Assembly (NCBI GenBank): GCA_020882975.1 | Contig: JAHRFD010000013.1 | Span: 44,350 to 108,349, forward strand | DNA: 64,000 nucleotides | Direction of reading: 5' to 3' | DNA from: Microcoleus sp. EPA2 | Lineage (GTDB): Bacteria; Cyanobacteriota; Cyanobacteriia; Cyanobacteriales; Microcoleaceae | In this document: one piece after another, positions 36,662-45,126 of the stretch | How positions within the stretch are numbered: position 1 is the first letter of the stretch | Layout: each line of letters begins with the position of its first letter | Made by a program: the position numbers and the translations under genes | The notes under the pieces: generated by a model | The model's database searches: none | Told to the model about the DNA's origin: nothing | The model's input: only the letters and a program-made list of their open reading frames with translations

Positions 36662-37255
36662 TTATTTTTGCAGAGGATTGAGTTTGGTAACGGAACTTTC
36701 CTTCGCATCTTCAGTGCTATCTTTCAGGAAACTCGAAGCATCCTTAAAAGCCGCACCTACTCTCTCCAAAATCTTGGCATCTGGATCGCTGCGATCGAAG
36801 ACAGGTTGGCGCTGAGCAGGCTGTCCATCCGGTGCGTTTAAGAGATCTTTATCTCCGGCGAGTTCCCGGTCAAACTTATCAGTTTCTAGGGGTTCAGAAC
36901 CAGGATAAAGCAGTTTGGAAGAATTAGATTCAGTGGTAGTCGTGGCCAAAAGGCGAGCATCCTTTATTGACAAATCAGCCCGATTTTTTTCTGATGTAGC
37001 AGGCTGCTGATTTACCTTGGGATCGGTGGAGGTTTTATAATTAGTGTATCCATCACCGCCAGCCTTCTGAGGATTATTCATTCCTCCAGCTTGAACGGGA
37101 GGATTGTCGGGCCGAGCACCACGAACATCACCAGGGTTGCAAGCAGTGCTAGTGAATACTAACAAACCTGCTAGAAAAACAGTCAAGATTTGACCGATGC
37201 GTAGTTTTTTTACGAAAGTAGTTAGAGCGTTCACAAAATCTTCCCAAACTTTCAA
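36662..37255 (-). CDS. Small lipoprotein, conserved cyanobacterial type
   Basis: 197 residues. The N-terminus has a membrane helix and lipobox LVFTSTAC with the lipidated Cys at 39, so it should be an outer- or inner-membrane lipoprotein. The mature part is low-complexity and disordered (PDNPPVQAGGMNNPQKAGGD, many Asp/Asn), ending in an amphipathic helix AKILERVGAAFKDASSFLKDS. It resembles small stress- or cold-inducible lipoproteins of cyanobacteria. Function unknown. Confidence 0.7.
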   Translation of the reverse strand: MKVWEDFVNALTTFVKKLRIGQILTVFLAGLLVFTSTACNPGDVRGARPDNPPVQAGGMNNPQKAGGDGYTNYKTSTDPKVNQQPATSEKNRADLSIKDARLLATTTTESNSSKLLYPGSEPLETDKFDRELAGDKDLLNAPDGQPAQRQPVFDRSDPDAKILERVGAAFKDASSFLKDSTEDAKESSVTKLNPLQK

Positions 37256-37425
37256 GCAATACCTGTAAACTATACAAATAAAAATCTGTCTTCCACCTCT
37301 AGCGCCAGTGATAGTTGCGTGCTGCTCCTCGTGGCTTTATTTCTAACTTTAGATGGATTTATTAAAAATTTTTAAGGGATGGCAATACACACAGTTAATT
37401 AAAATATAAAAACAGAGATAAGTTA

Positions 37426-37458
37426 AGATACCCGACTTATTTGAAAAGTCGGGTATCT
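37426..37458. terminator. Hairpin terminator, CCCGACTT family
   Basis: AGATACCCGACTT stem of 13 bp with a 7-base loop, sequence and flank (GTATTCTGT) related to the hairpin at 9456. Lies downstream of the minus-strand DUF2993 gene, so it can terminate that gene. Confidence 0.7.
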
Positions 37459-37473
37459 GCGTATTCTGTATTT

Positions 37474-38214
37474 TTATGTAGGAAATTTTACTACTTTTGC
37501 TAGAGCATTCAATGTCAGCAAACCAGCTTCCACATTAAGTTGCTGAATTTGCAGGGACATTCCCTCCAATTCAAAATTTCGCAAGTCTAAAACTTCACTG
37601 GCTTTGGCAGCCAACGCTACGGTCAAATCCGGCGAAAACTCCTGGTTTTCCGGGTATTCCACATCCTGAAGAGAAACAGCGCAACCGCCCGCATCTATCT
37701 GAGGTTTGGCTGTAAAATAAATCCTTTCCTGAGAATCCGTCTCCCGTACCAATACCTGCGCATCTAAAGCGATTTTTCCCGATGACAGCAACTGACACTG
37801 CACAGATTGAATGTCAATTGTCAGGGTTTTTCCATCGCGCTTAACTTTTAATTCCCGCAGTTTCTGGCTGATATATGCTGAGTTAAAAGCGCGGTTGATG
37901 TCGCTTTCTGTTAAAACTGCACGCGCCGCACCCATCGCTGGCCCGTTTAGTTCAATTTTGCCAAACATCGCACTGAGGGGGTTTACAGAAATATCGTTTA
38001 CTTTTACTTGCAATTGGGCCACGCGCAAGTCTTGCTTGAGCACCAAACCTTCACCGTCGATGGTGACTGAATCTACCTCGCCCTGAGCTAACTGCATGGG
38101 CTGGGTTTCGACGTTGACTGACAAACTTTCTGATTCGTCCAGTTGGCTAGAAATCGCAATTTCAACTACTTTGTCGATCGCCTGTTCCCCTAAACTCCGC
38201 TCTGGTTGAATCAC
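37474..38214 (-). CDS. DUF2993 (LmeA-like) domain protein
   Basis: 246 residues, GTG start. DUF2993 pattern: SLGEQAIDKVVEIAISSQL, the repetitive beta-strand stretch with VKVNDISVNPLSAMFGKIELN, and a C-terminal amphipathic AAKASEVLDLRNFELEG. Some relatives (LmeA in actinobacteria) bind lipids or phospholipids in the periplasm, but no signal peptide is evident here. A second member with little identity is at 40762, so paralogues flank a block of 2.5 kb. Function unknown. Confidence 0.85.
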   Translation of the reverse strand: MIQPERSLGEQAIDKVVEIAISSQLDESESLSVNVETQPMQLAQGEVDSVTIDGEGLVLKQDLRVAQLQVKVNDISVNPLSAMFGKIELNGPAMGAARAVLTESDINRAFNSAYISQKLRELKVKRDGKTLTIDIQSVQCQLLSSGKIALDAQVLVRETDSQERIYFTAKPQIDAGGCAVSLQDVEYPENQEFSPDLTVALAAKASEVLDLRNFELEGMSLQIQQLNVEAGLLTLNALAKVVKFPT

Positions 38215-38462
38215 GGTTTTATTTCCCAGTATTGTTTTAAAAATAGTAGATAATAGCTAAGTTATCTGGAGTCTTCCTCAAGACAGGTTTCCCCAGAAAA
38301 ACATATCAGCAACAGACACAGATTGTAGAAAAAGTTGCGCTCGCTAGCTGGCTCCAGTATCAGCCAGGGCCTTGGAAAGCTGCTATTGGGGGGGTGAAAA
38401 ATCCCAAATTTCCCTCTCGAAAAATTGATATTTTCCAGAAGTGCGATCGCCCGCTACAATGA

Positions 38463-39899
38463 ATGAAGAAGCCGGCACCGCCTTTTGTAATGAATCCAGA
38501 ATCAACTCTCGCCAGATTACAAGCTACACTTCCCGACAATAAACTGCCTTCTAGCTACGGCGTTTATTTCAAAAATACCTTAGTAGCCCTGTGTCACGCC
38601 CTAGAAGACCACATCTTGCAAACCAGTGGCGGGGGAGAACTAGAAGTTAAACCCCTAGTGTTGGTGACATTCCAGCAGGGAAAATGGTATTTGCAAGAAG
38701 CCGATCGCTACTTTGATATTGCTAAGGCATCTCGACAGGTTGTCATCGGTGCAGTAGCCGACAGCGGTTTTGCAAACCACAAAACCGGTCAATTAGAAAA
38801 TGTATCTTTAATAAATCTCGATCCGATCGACCCCATAATCCAGGAATGGAATTTAATTATCCTCGCCCCAACCTACAAAGCCATGGTGCTTTGTCGCGAA
38901 CTTTCACACCAAGAATACCAGCCCCAAGGTAAGCCAGAAATCGATATAGAAAGAAAATTCTACGGCTTGTGGTCCTTTGACCAATCTTTGGTGTCGGAGG
39001 CTGCAAAAATTTTTATAGAACAAACGCGACATTACGATACGGCTTTGGCAGACCAACTGTTGCAACTTTACGGAGAAATCCTCACCACCGTAGGCCCACC
39101 CCTAGCAGACATTAGCGGGGTAGTGTCGCGGATCGTGACTTACCTGCAAAGTTCTCAGCAGCAAATGGTGGCAATTAACCGCCAAACCCGTGACTTATGG
39201 GAATTGGAAGGTCAAGCCCTGCGCGTTAGCCGCAACTTGAACGCCAATAAACTTCAAGCTTTTCTGCGGATGGCCCAGCGCGTGGATGAACGCGATACCG
39301 CAAATCCCACCGCGTCTTTGCAAGTGGCCGCATTGTCGGAAACTTTGGGTCAACTTCTGGATTTGCCCGCTTTACAGTTGCGGCGGTTGCGGTTGGCGGG
39401 ATTGCTGTTTCGAGTCGGGTTAGTTTCCGCCCCCAATGAGGTGTTTACTCAAACTCCCGATCGCTTTGACCAACAGACTCTAACATTTTGGCGCGATCGC
39501 AGTTTCATCGGTTCCCAACTGTTGCAAGCCATGCCGGAACTATCACCTGTAGCCGAAATTGTCAAGCATAAACTCGAACACTGGGACGGCAGCGGCAGGC
39601 CAGACGGTTTGCGAGGGGAAGAAATACCCATCTCTTCCCGGATTTTGGGCTTGGTTGCGTGTTTTCAAGACTGGACTCAAGGGCGGGGCGATCGTCCAGC
39701 TTTGGGTTTGACAGCAGCTTGGGAAAAGTGCCGGGAAATTAGTGGCAGTCGTTTCGATCCAGCCTTGGTGGATACCCTCGGCAACGTCGTGAGGTTGGCA
39801 GAAATGGGTTTGATGGAATTACCAACTCGCCCTAGTCAATTACCTAATGTCTGGTTGGAGGATGTGGGCGATCGCACTCCCTCGGTAACTGCAACTTAA
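38463..39899 (+). CDS. DICT sensory domain with degenerate HD-GYP-like domain
   Basis: 478 residues. Residues 15-160 are a DICT domain (SYGVYFKNTLVALCHALEDHI, VQEWNLIILAPTYKAMVLCR); the C-terminal 190 residues align with HD-GYP, including LEHWDGSGRPDGLRGEEIP. The metal-binding HD is replaced (LAGLLFRVGLVS), the GYP Tyr is Arg (GRPDG) and the late Asp motif is ACFQDW. It should therefore not be an active c-di-GMP phosphodiesterase but could bind nucleotides or proteins. DICT is associated with light and c-di-GMP signalling proteins in cyanobacteria. Single gene. Confidence 0.8.
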   Translation: MKKPAPPFVMNPESTLARLQATLPDNKLPSSYGVYFKNTLVALCHALEDHILQTSGGGELEVKPLVLVTFQQGKWYLQEADRYFDIAKASRQVVIGAVADSGFANHKTGQLENVSLINLDPIDPIIQEWNLIILAPTYKAMVLCRELSHQEYQPQGKPEIDIERKFYGLWSFDQSLVSEAAKIFIEQTRHYDTALADQLLQLYGEILTTVGPPLADISGVVSRIVTYLQSSQQQMVAINRQTRDLWELEGQALRVSRNLNANKLQAFLRMAQRVDERDTANPTASLQVAALSETLGQLLDLPALQLRRLRLAGLLFRVGLVSAPNEVFTQTPDRFDQQTLTFWRDRSFIGSQLLQAMPELSPVAEIVKHKLEHWDGSGRPDGLRGEEIPISSRILGLVACFQDWTQGRGDRPALGLTAAWEKCREISGSRFDPALVDTLGNVVRLAEMGLMELPTRPSQLPNVWLEDVGDRTPSVTAT

Positions 39900-39905
39900 A
39901 TTGCC

Positions 39906-40020
39906 AAACCAATAACCAATAACCTTTCGACTTCGCGATTAAGTCAGCGGAGTCGAAGGCCATGGCACCGCCCATAACCAATAACCAACAACCAATAACC
40001 AATGACCAATAACTAATGAC
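39906..40020. repeat. Heptamer repeats abutting the pentapeptide gene start
   Basis: AACCAAT/AATAACC-type 7-bp units at 39906-39923 and 39973-40020 flank a hairpin with arms CCTTTCGACT and AGTCGAAGG. The second run contains the ATG at 40016 that opens the longest frame of the pentapeptide gene, with no Shine-Dalgarno sequence. Confidence 0.8.
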
Positions 40021-40606
40021 TAACATAGAAGCCATTTGCAAAGGCAAAATTAAAATGCTGTCGGGCTATCATTTAGCTGGCGCTGACTTATCGGGAGCCG
40101 AACTCGCCGATGCCGATTTGTCTCAAACTAACTTGAGTGGAGCTAATCTTGCTGGTGCGAATTTGCAGCGTGCCATCTTGCGCGCCAACCTGCGAGGCGC
40201 TGATTTGAGCGGCGCTGACTTGCGAGGAGCAGATTTGCGGAATGCTGACTTGCGTGGAGTCTACTTTGGGAATGCTCAAGTTGGTGACACCAGTTTTGGG
40301 GGAGCTTTTTTGGCTGGGGCGACGATCGGGAATTTGGATTTGAGCGGTGTCGATTTTCGCGGCGCCGATTTGCGGGCTGTGAATTTGGCGAGGGCAATTT
40401 TGCACCACGCAGATTTGAGTCATGCCAATTTGTCCGGCGCCGATTTGTCCGGTGCGGACTTGGAAGAAGCTATCCTGAATGGAGCCGTCATGCGTGGCGC
40501 TAATCTCACAGGTGCTAATTTGCTCTGTGCTGCGATCGAACACACAGTCTGGGATGGAGCATTACTCGATCAAGCCTGTCTCCAAGGCACCCCCCTGAGC
40601 CTGTAA
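40016..40606 (+). CDS. Pentapeptide repeat protein
   Basis: 196 residues, nearly all pentapeptide repeats (A[DN]LSG / ADLRGA pattern, for example LSGAELADADLSQTNL), which fold into a right-handed quadrilateral beta-helix. A central segment (GNAQVGDTSFGGAFLAGATIG) breaks the perfect repetition. Roles vary, from DNA mimicry to structural or signalling; nothing specific here. The ATG at 40016 lies within heptamers; an internal ATG at 40055 with AAAGG upstream is a credible alternative start. Soluble. Confidence 0.85.
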   Translation: MTNIEAICKGKIKMLSGYHLAGADLSGAELADADLSQTNLSGANLAGANLQRAILRANLRGADLSGADLRGADLRNADLRGVYFGNAQVGDTSFGGAFLAGATIGNLDLSGVDFRGADLRAVNLARAILHHADLSHANLSGADLSGADLEEAILNGAVMRGANLTGANLLCAAIEHTVWDGALLDQACLQGTPLSL

Positions 40607-40721
40607 AATTCTAGAATGTCCTACACGCTGGCGTACTCGAAGTTTTATTTTCCAGACCCAGCCAAAAAACAATTCATTCTTATAATGTACATAAGCACAA
40701 GCTATTTTAACATTTCTTAAT

Positions 40722-40781
40722 AGGAGGTTATAATAGCCAATGTAGATGAGCAAACGAATAAATGGTAGCAGCTTTGTTTAG
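40722..40781 (+). promoter_or_regulatory. Leader with a start-stop codon pair before a DUF2993 gene
   Basis: A perfect Shine-Dalgarno AGGAGG (40722-40727) is followed at 40740 by AUG-UAG, then by an 11-codon frame at 40746 that ends at 40781, across the start codon of the DUF2993 gene at 40762. The gene cannot start earlier because TAA directly precedes its ATG. The arrangement could set translation by reinitiation. Confidence 0.35.
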
Positions 40782-41517
40782 CGGTACATCCTTTCAAGGT
40801 CAAAGTGGCGATCGCCTTGTCAGCAAAGTAGCAGGAGCTGCGATTGCGGCCTTATTCAAACGTTCGGAACAGGCCCAAGCCAATATCCGAGTCGAGCCTG
40901 TAGCCAAACTCTTGCAGGGAAGCATCGACGGTTTCGACTTCATTGGCAAAGGAATGTTAATGTACAACGGTCTTCGCATCGAAGTAATGGAACTCTACTT
41001 GCAAGCACTCTCCATTGATTTTGGGGCAATTTTTGCAGGTCAAGTTAAATTACGACAGCCTACCCAGGCAAATATGCGAATAGTTTTGAGCCAATCAGAC
41101 TTAACCACCTCATTCAATACGCCTTTTGTAGTTGAAAAATTACAACGGCTCAATTATCAAGACCAGTCTCTGCATTTTCAAAACACCGAAGTCAGCTTTG
41201 GTGCTGATAAATCGATTCGCCTTCAGTCCGAAATTACCGTAGGCGATGCTGGCGAACCAGTCAAGATAGATATTACTGCTCAACTGCAAGTCGAGGAACG
41301 ACGTAAAATCCAATTTGTCAGCGTTTCTTACGGCGGCGACGAGCAAGCAGTCAACTTGGGAAAAGCGATAATTGCCCACGTCAACAACTTGCTAGATTTA
41401 GACAAATTTGCTCTCGAAGGCACTCAACTACGAGTAGACAGGTGTCGAGTCCAAAACAACGAACTGGTTTTTTATGGTTGGGCTGGGATTGACCATTTCC
41501 CCAAAGGTAAGTCCTAA
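40762..41517 (+). CDS. DUF2993 (LmeA-like) domain protein
   Basis: 251 residues, second DUF2993 member. Pattern GQSGDRLVSKVAGAAIAALFKR (amphipathic start), repeated beta-strands with ELYLQALSIDFGAIFAGQVKLRQPTQANM, and a C-terminal AIIAHVNNLLDLDKFALEGTQ helix. No signal peptide. The start is fixed by a preceding in-frame TAA. Followed by a hairpin terminator at 41584. Low similarity to the paralogue at 37474, so an old duplication. Function unknown. Confidence 0.85.
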   Translation: MVAALFSGTSFQGQSGDRLVSKVAGAAIAALFKRSEQAQANIRVEPVAKLLQGSIDGFDFIGKGMLMYNGLRIEVMELYLQALSIDFGAIFAGQVKLRQPTQANMRIVLSQSDLTTSFNTPFVVEKLQRLNYQDQSLHFQNTEVSFGADKSIRLQSEITVGDAGEPVKIDITAQLQVEERRKIQFVSVSYGGDEQAVNLGKAIIAHVNNLLDLDKFALEGTQLRVDRCRVQNNELVFYGWAGIDHFPKGKS

Positions 41518-41583
41518 GCTTCAGCCTTCTGAGTTCTACCTAGTAACCGGCTTTGGCAAAAGACAATTATTCAGCAAGCAAAC

Positions 41584-41608
41584 AACCCGCACAGGCGGGT
41601 TTTGCTTT
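41584..41608 (+). terminator. Rho-independent terminator of the DUF2993 gene
   Basis: AACCCGC-ACAG-GCGGGTT stem-loop followed by T-rich TTGCTTT, 67 bp after the stop codon. Classic intrinsic terminator architecture. Confidence 0.85.
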
Positions 41609-41619
41609 AGATTTGAGAT

Positions 41620-41730
41620 TATATCGTTTTTGGTAGCATTGGAATGATTTAACCACAGAGAACACAGAGGACACAGAGGGAGAGAATAGAGGGATGAATA
41701 ATTCAGATGCTACCGGATTTGAGATTACAC
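41620..41730. repeat. MITE-like element with CACAGAG core
   Basis: About 110 bp. Imperfect inverted ends share GGTAGCAT: the left end near 41621-41640 and the right end near 41700-41728 (as its complement). The core is ACCACAGAGAACACAGAGG, the reverse of the cores at 27634 and 56780. A solitary end is at 17505 and another near 59122. It spans much of the 329-bp gap before the DUF1816 gene. Confidence 0.65.
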
Positions 41731-41846
41731 GCAAAGTGAGACGGGTTGCTGATTCAATTGAGTCAAAATCAGCACAGAGGTTGATTCGATCGCCTAAATT
41801 GCCTTGATAAATTTAAATAATACATAAATCTACCCCAAGAAGAACA

Positions 41847-42140
41847 ATGCTCGGATTTTATTTATTCTTTATATGTGTTGTAGTCTTGTGCCTCGTTGCC
41901 CAGCCCACCCAGAGTCAAGGACAAGAAAAATGGTGGGTAGAAATTATTACCAATTTTCCCCGCTGCACTTACTATTTTGGTCCCTTTGACAGCGATAAAG
42001 AAGCCTTAATCCATACTCCAGGCTATATCGAAGACTTGGAAAGCGAAGGAGCAAAAAGAGTTAGTATAATCATTAAACGATGTCAGCCTTCCCAACTCAC
42101 CATTTGCGAAGGTGAAGTCTCCGAAAGAGTAGCAGATTAA
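41847..42140 (+). CDS. DUF1816 domain-containing protein
   Basis: 97 residues. The DUF1816 core is evident: WWVEIITNFPRCTYYFGPFDSDKEA followed by YIEDLESEGAKRVSII, a cyanobacterium-specific family related in length to CpcD-like linker domains. The first 25 residues form a hydrophobic segment (LGFYLFFICVVVLCLVAQ) that may be a signal peptide, or an over-long start. Function unknown; proteins of this family are often found with phycobilisome-related or NDH-related genes, but none are adjacent here. Confidence 0.8.
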   Translation: MLGFYLFFICVVVLCLVAQPTQSQGQEKWWVEIITNFPRCTYYFGPFDSDKEALIHTPGYIEDLESEGAKRVSIIIKRCQPSQLTICEGEVSERVAD

Positions 42141-42198
42141 TCTGTTTGAGAGTTGACAACAGTGCGAGCAACACTAATCCCCAGGACTTTGACTTTCT

Positions 42199-42318
42199 AT
42201 GACACTTCCTACAGCAACTCTTTTGATTGCTTGTCCAGATAGACGCGGTTTAGTCGCCACCTTTGCCAACTTTATTTATCAGCATATAATTGGGAGTAAA
42301 ACAGTGGTTTTTGAGTGA
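42199..42318 (+). pseudogene. Remnant of purU (formyltetrahydrofolate deformylase)
   Basis: A 39-codon frame begins MTLPTATLLIACPDRRGLVA, closely resembling the N-terminal ACT-domain start of PurU, then shifts into unrelated residues and stops. Nothing of the catalytic domain follows, so it is a truncated remnant. PurU normally releases formate from 10-formyl-THF for purine synthesis. It may be a recombination scar or a transposed fragment. Confidence 0.6.
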
Positions 42319-42384
42319 TAAAAATCATACATAACATCAATTTCGGAAACCAATAATCAATCACCCAGAACCTAAAACCCATAA

Positions 42385-43230
42385 CTAAAGTCGCCGATTT
42401 TGTAAAATTTGTTGTTGCCATTGCTCAAAAGTGTGCATTTGTGAGCTATCATTTTTCTCAACCATAGCCCTCATTTGCTCCATCAACTCCATCGCCAGGG
42501 GTACACCAAGCTGCAATTTCTCCAAAACCTCCCGTTGAGCAAAAACGCTTTCCGGTGTTCCTTCTAAAATCAGTTGTCCCCCATCCATCACAAACACCCA
42601 ATCAGCCCAGCGATAAATGAAATCTAGATCGTGACTTGCTAAGAGAATTGTAGTACCACGAGCGTGAATTTCTTGGAGTAAACCGATGAGTTGTCCCGTA
42701 TGGCGCGGATCGAGATAGGCTGTAGGTTCATCTAATAGCAGTAATTTGGGTTTGAGAACCATGATATCAGCGATCGATACGCGCTTTTTTTGTCCTAAAC
42801 TGAGATTGTGAATTGGTTGAGTAGCTAATTCAGTTAAATCAAATTGCTCGATCGCCTCCTGAACCATTCTAGCAATATCCGGTTGGGGCAAACCCAAATT
42901 GTACAACCCGTAGGAGATATCTTCTTCCACCGTCGAAGCAACTAATTGATGTTCAGGATTTTGAAATACCAGCCCGATTTGTTGGCGTAATTGCATCAAA
43001 TATTTGCGCTCGTAGTTGAAGGGTTCACCTTCCCAGCTAATGATTCCCCGTTGCGGTTGATACAAGCCATTTGCTAATAGAAAAAATGTAGTTTTGCCAC
43101 AACCATTTTGGCCGATTAGCCCGCAACGTTTCCCGGCGGGTACTTTGAAATTTAAGCCATGAATTACCGCTCGCGAACTACAGGGATAGGAGTAACAAGT
43201 GTCATGGAATTCCAGAATAAATTTAGACAT
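42385..43230 (-). CDS. ECF-type ABC transporter ATPase (CbiO/EcfA-like)
   Basis: 281 residues. Walker A GLIGQNGCGKTT, Q-loop GLVFQNPEHQL, signature LSLGQKKR and Walker B LLLLDEPTAYLD are intact, with the C-terminal switch region of EcfA/CbiO proteins. This family energises vitamin, cobalt or nickel uptake by working with an EcfT membrane protein and an S-component. Neither is in the window, so the gene is an orphan here. Divergently adjacent to a LysR regulator, which may control it. Confidence 0.88.
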   Translation of the reverse strand: MSKFILEFHDTCYSYPCSSRAVIHGLNFKVPAGKRCGLIGQNGCGKTTFFLLANGLYQPQRGIISWEGEPFNYERKYLMQLRQQIGLVFQNPEHQLVASTVEEDISYGLYNLGLPQPDIARMVQEAIEQFDLTELATQPIHNLSLGQKKRVSIADIMVLKPKLLLLDEPTAYLDPRHTGQLIGLLQEIHARGTTILLASHDLDFIYRWADWVFVMDGGQLILEGTPESVFAQREVLEKLQLGVPLAMELMEQMRAMVEKNDSSQMHTFEQWQQQILQNRRL

Positions 43231-43270
43231 ATCAGTTATTGGTTATATGAAAGAAATCAATACGCGACGG

Positions 43271-44179
43271 ATGAAACTCTCTCAAATTCAGGCTTTAATA
43301 GCAGTAGCAAATTGTGCAAACTTTAGCGAAGCAGCTTTGCAATTAGAACTTTCCCAGTCAGCAGTCAGCCACGCCATCGCCACTTTAGAAACCGAATTGG
43401 GAGTGCAGCTATTTCATCGGGGGCGACATGGTGCTCAACTGACACCTGTGGGAGAAAGGATAGTGACTCACGGGCGTCAAATTGTGCGATCGTTAGAACA
43501 TATGGTCAAAGAAGCGGATTTAGAAAAAGGTTTACAGGGTGGTCAGGTACGGATAGTTAGTTTTCGCAGTGTTGCCACTCATATCCTACCGCGTATTATT
43601 GCTAAATTTCGCGATCGCTTTCCCAAAATTGCCGTCAGCATTACCGAAGTCTATTATACGCAAGCTGTGGAAGAAGCTTTGCGATCGGGCAAAGCAGACA
43701 TCGGCTTTGTTTCTCTTCCCATCTCCGATGAATTTGAAACAAGGGAAATCTTGCGAGACAACTATCTGGTTTTATTGCCACCGACTGCGAAATGTAAAAA
43801 TGCTAAGATTACCTGGGAAGAATTAGCGAATTACCCGTTGATTTTGCAGCCGCCAGAAACAGCTTGTTCCATACCACTTCGTAAGTATTTAGCAACTTCC
43901 CCTTGTCCCCTAAATATCGCTTACGAACTCAGCGAAGATTCAACTATTGTCAGTATGGTACTACAAGGTTTGGGTGCAGCAATTCTGCCTCGTTTGGCGG
44001 CGGAACCCATACCTGCTCAGGTGAAAATTTGTAGTTTCCCCGCGGATTTTCAGAGGGTAATTGGAGTGGCTATTTTAAGGGAGGGGCTGTTAATTCCAGC
44101 CGTGTTTGCGTTTTTGGATTTAGTTACCAGTGTGGCAGAGATTGACAGTGGGGGCGAATTTCCGATTAATCCTTCTTGA
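43271..44179 (+). CDS. LysR family transcriptional regulator
   Basis: About 302 residues from MKLSQIQALIAVAN. I chose the ATG at 43271 (typical LysR N-terminus); in-frame starts at 43247 and 43199 are longer. The HTH occupies residues 1-60 (SEAALQLELSQSAVSHAIATLE), then the effector-binding domain with VRIVSFRSVATHILPR. It probably regulates itself or the divergent ECF ATPase gene; a LysR T-N11-A box was not positively located. Effector unknown. Confidence 0.9.
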   Translation: MKLSQIQALIAVANCANFSEAALQLELSQSAVSHAIATLETELGVQLFHRGRHGAQLTPVGERIVTHGRQIVRSLEHMVKEADLEKGLQGGQVRIVSFRSVATHILPRIIAKFRDRFPKIAVSITEVYYTQAVEEALRSGKADIGFVSLPISDEFETREILRDNYLVLLPPTAKCKNAKITWEELANYPLILQPPETACSIPLRKYLATSPCPLNIAYELSEDSTIVSMVLQGLGAAILPRLAAEPIPAQVKICSFPADFQRVIGVAILREGLLIPAVFAFLDLVTSVAEIDSGGEFPINPS

Positions 44180-44198
44180 ATTGATTATTAGTTATGGG

Positions 44199-44864
44199 TT
44201 ATTGATTATTTAACTGATTAGATTTAGTCATCTCTTTTACCCAGTTGCGGAAATTCACCTCTGCTTCTACCTCATCTAGCTGCGCTGCGGCCAAAAATTC
44301 GTAGAGCTTTTCTTTGGGGAGAATCGGAAAAGTGGGGCTGACAGACACTTCTAAATACTCAGAGTTTTCTAGCTGATAAATCCGCCATTCTCTACCATTG
44401 TATCTCCAAAACTCCGGTACTCCCATACTAGCATAGAGAGCTAGTTTATTAATATCAGTATGGGTGATATCTACTTCTACTACTAAATCGGGTGCTGGAT
44501 CGGTGGCTAAATCTACGGTACGACCGGCTACGAGGGGCTGATTTTGGATGTAATAGGCATTGTCTGGTTCTGCACCGCGTTCTAGGTCCGATCGATCTAA
44601 GGTTGTAGAACCCATTGTTTTAATCTTCAAACCTAGTTCTACAACCAAAATCCGAATCAGTTGTTCGATTAAGCATCTCGAAAATTCGTGTTCTTGTAAA
44701 GGCTTGGTAATTTCTAAAGTCCCTCGATCGAATATCAATCTAGCCGCTCGGTTATCGCCAAAAATCTTGAGCAGTTGTTGATAACCCTCCCAACTAATAT
44801 CTCTAAACACCACTCGCTGTTCGCCTAGGGTTAACGGTGGTGCGATCGGCACAACAGAAATCAT
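44199..44864 (-). CDS. Uma2 family (DUF820) endonuclease-like protein
   Basis: 221 residues. Opening with LGEQRVVFRDISWEGYQQLLKI, then FDRGTLEI, then PDLVVEVDITHTD (acidic PD-(D/E)XK-like centre) and a PEFWRYNGREWRIYQLE end. Second member of the family in this window; sequence differs greatly from the one at 17736. Convergent with the LysR gene, 19 bp apart. Role unknown. Confidence 0.9.
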   Translation of the reverse strand: MISVVPIAPPLTLGEQRVVFRDISWEGYQQLLKIFGDNRAARLIFDRGTLEITKPLQEHEFSRCLIEQLIRILVVELGLKIKTMGSTTLDRSDLERGAEPDNAYYIQNQPLVAGRTVDLATDPAPDLVVEVDITHTDINKLALYASMGVPEFWRYNGREWRIYQLENSEYLEVSVSPTFPILPKEKLYEFLAAAQLDEVEAEVNFRNWVKEMTKSNQLNNQ

Positions 44865-44916
44865 ATGTTTATTTCCAGCTATGATATTTATAGGATAACA
44901 CTATCGATTTTAGATT

Positions 44917-45090
44917 TGGTAATTGGTAATTGGTAATTGGTAATACCAATTTTTTATGAGGCAGATCCCGAATCTGATCCCCCCTAGCCCCCCTTAATAA
45001 GGGGGGGACAAGATTCTTCTCTTTCGTCCCCCTTCTTAAGGGGGATGCGAGGGAGATCGAGATCTGTGCAACGACCCATTAAATTTGTAT
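44917..45090. repeat. Palindromic CCCCCTT/AAGGGGG element within heptamers
   Basis: Two C-rich palindromes (CCCCCCTTAATAAGGGGGGG near 44990 and CCCCCTTCTTAAGGGGG near 45030) separated by about 20 bp, all flanked by TTGGTAA-type heptamers on the left and an AATTGGTAAT copy on the right. This suggests insertion of the element into a heptamer tract. Close relatives are at 30415, 57910 and 58955. Confidence 0.8.
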
Positions 45091-45126
45091 AATTGGTAAT
45101 AACTGCCAACTACGAACTGCCAACTC

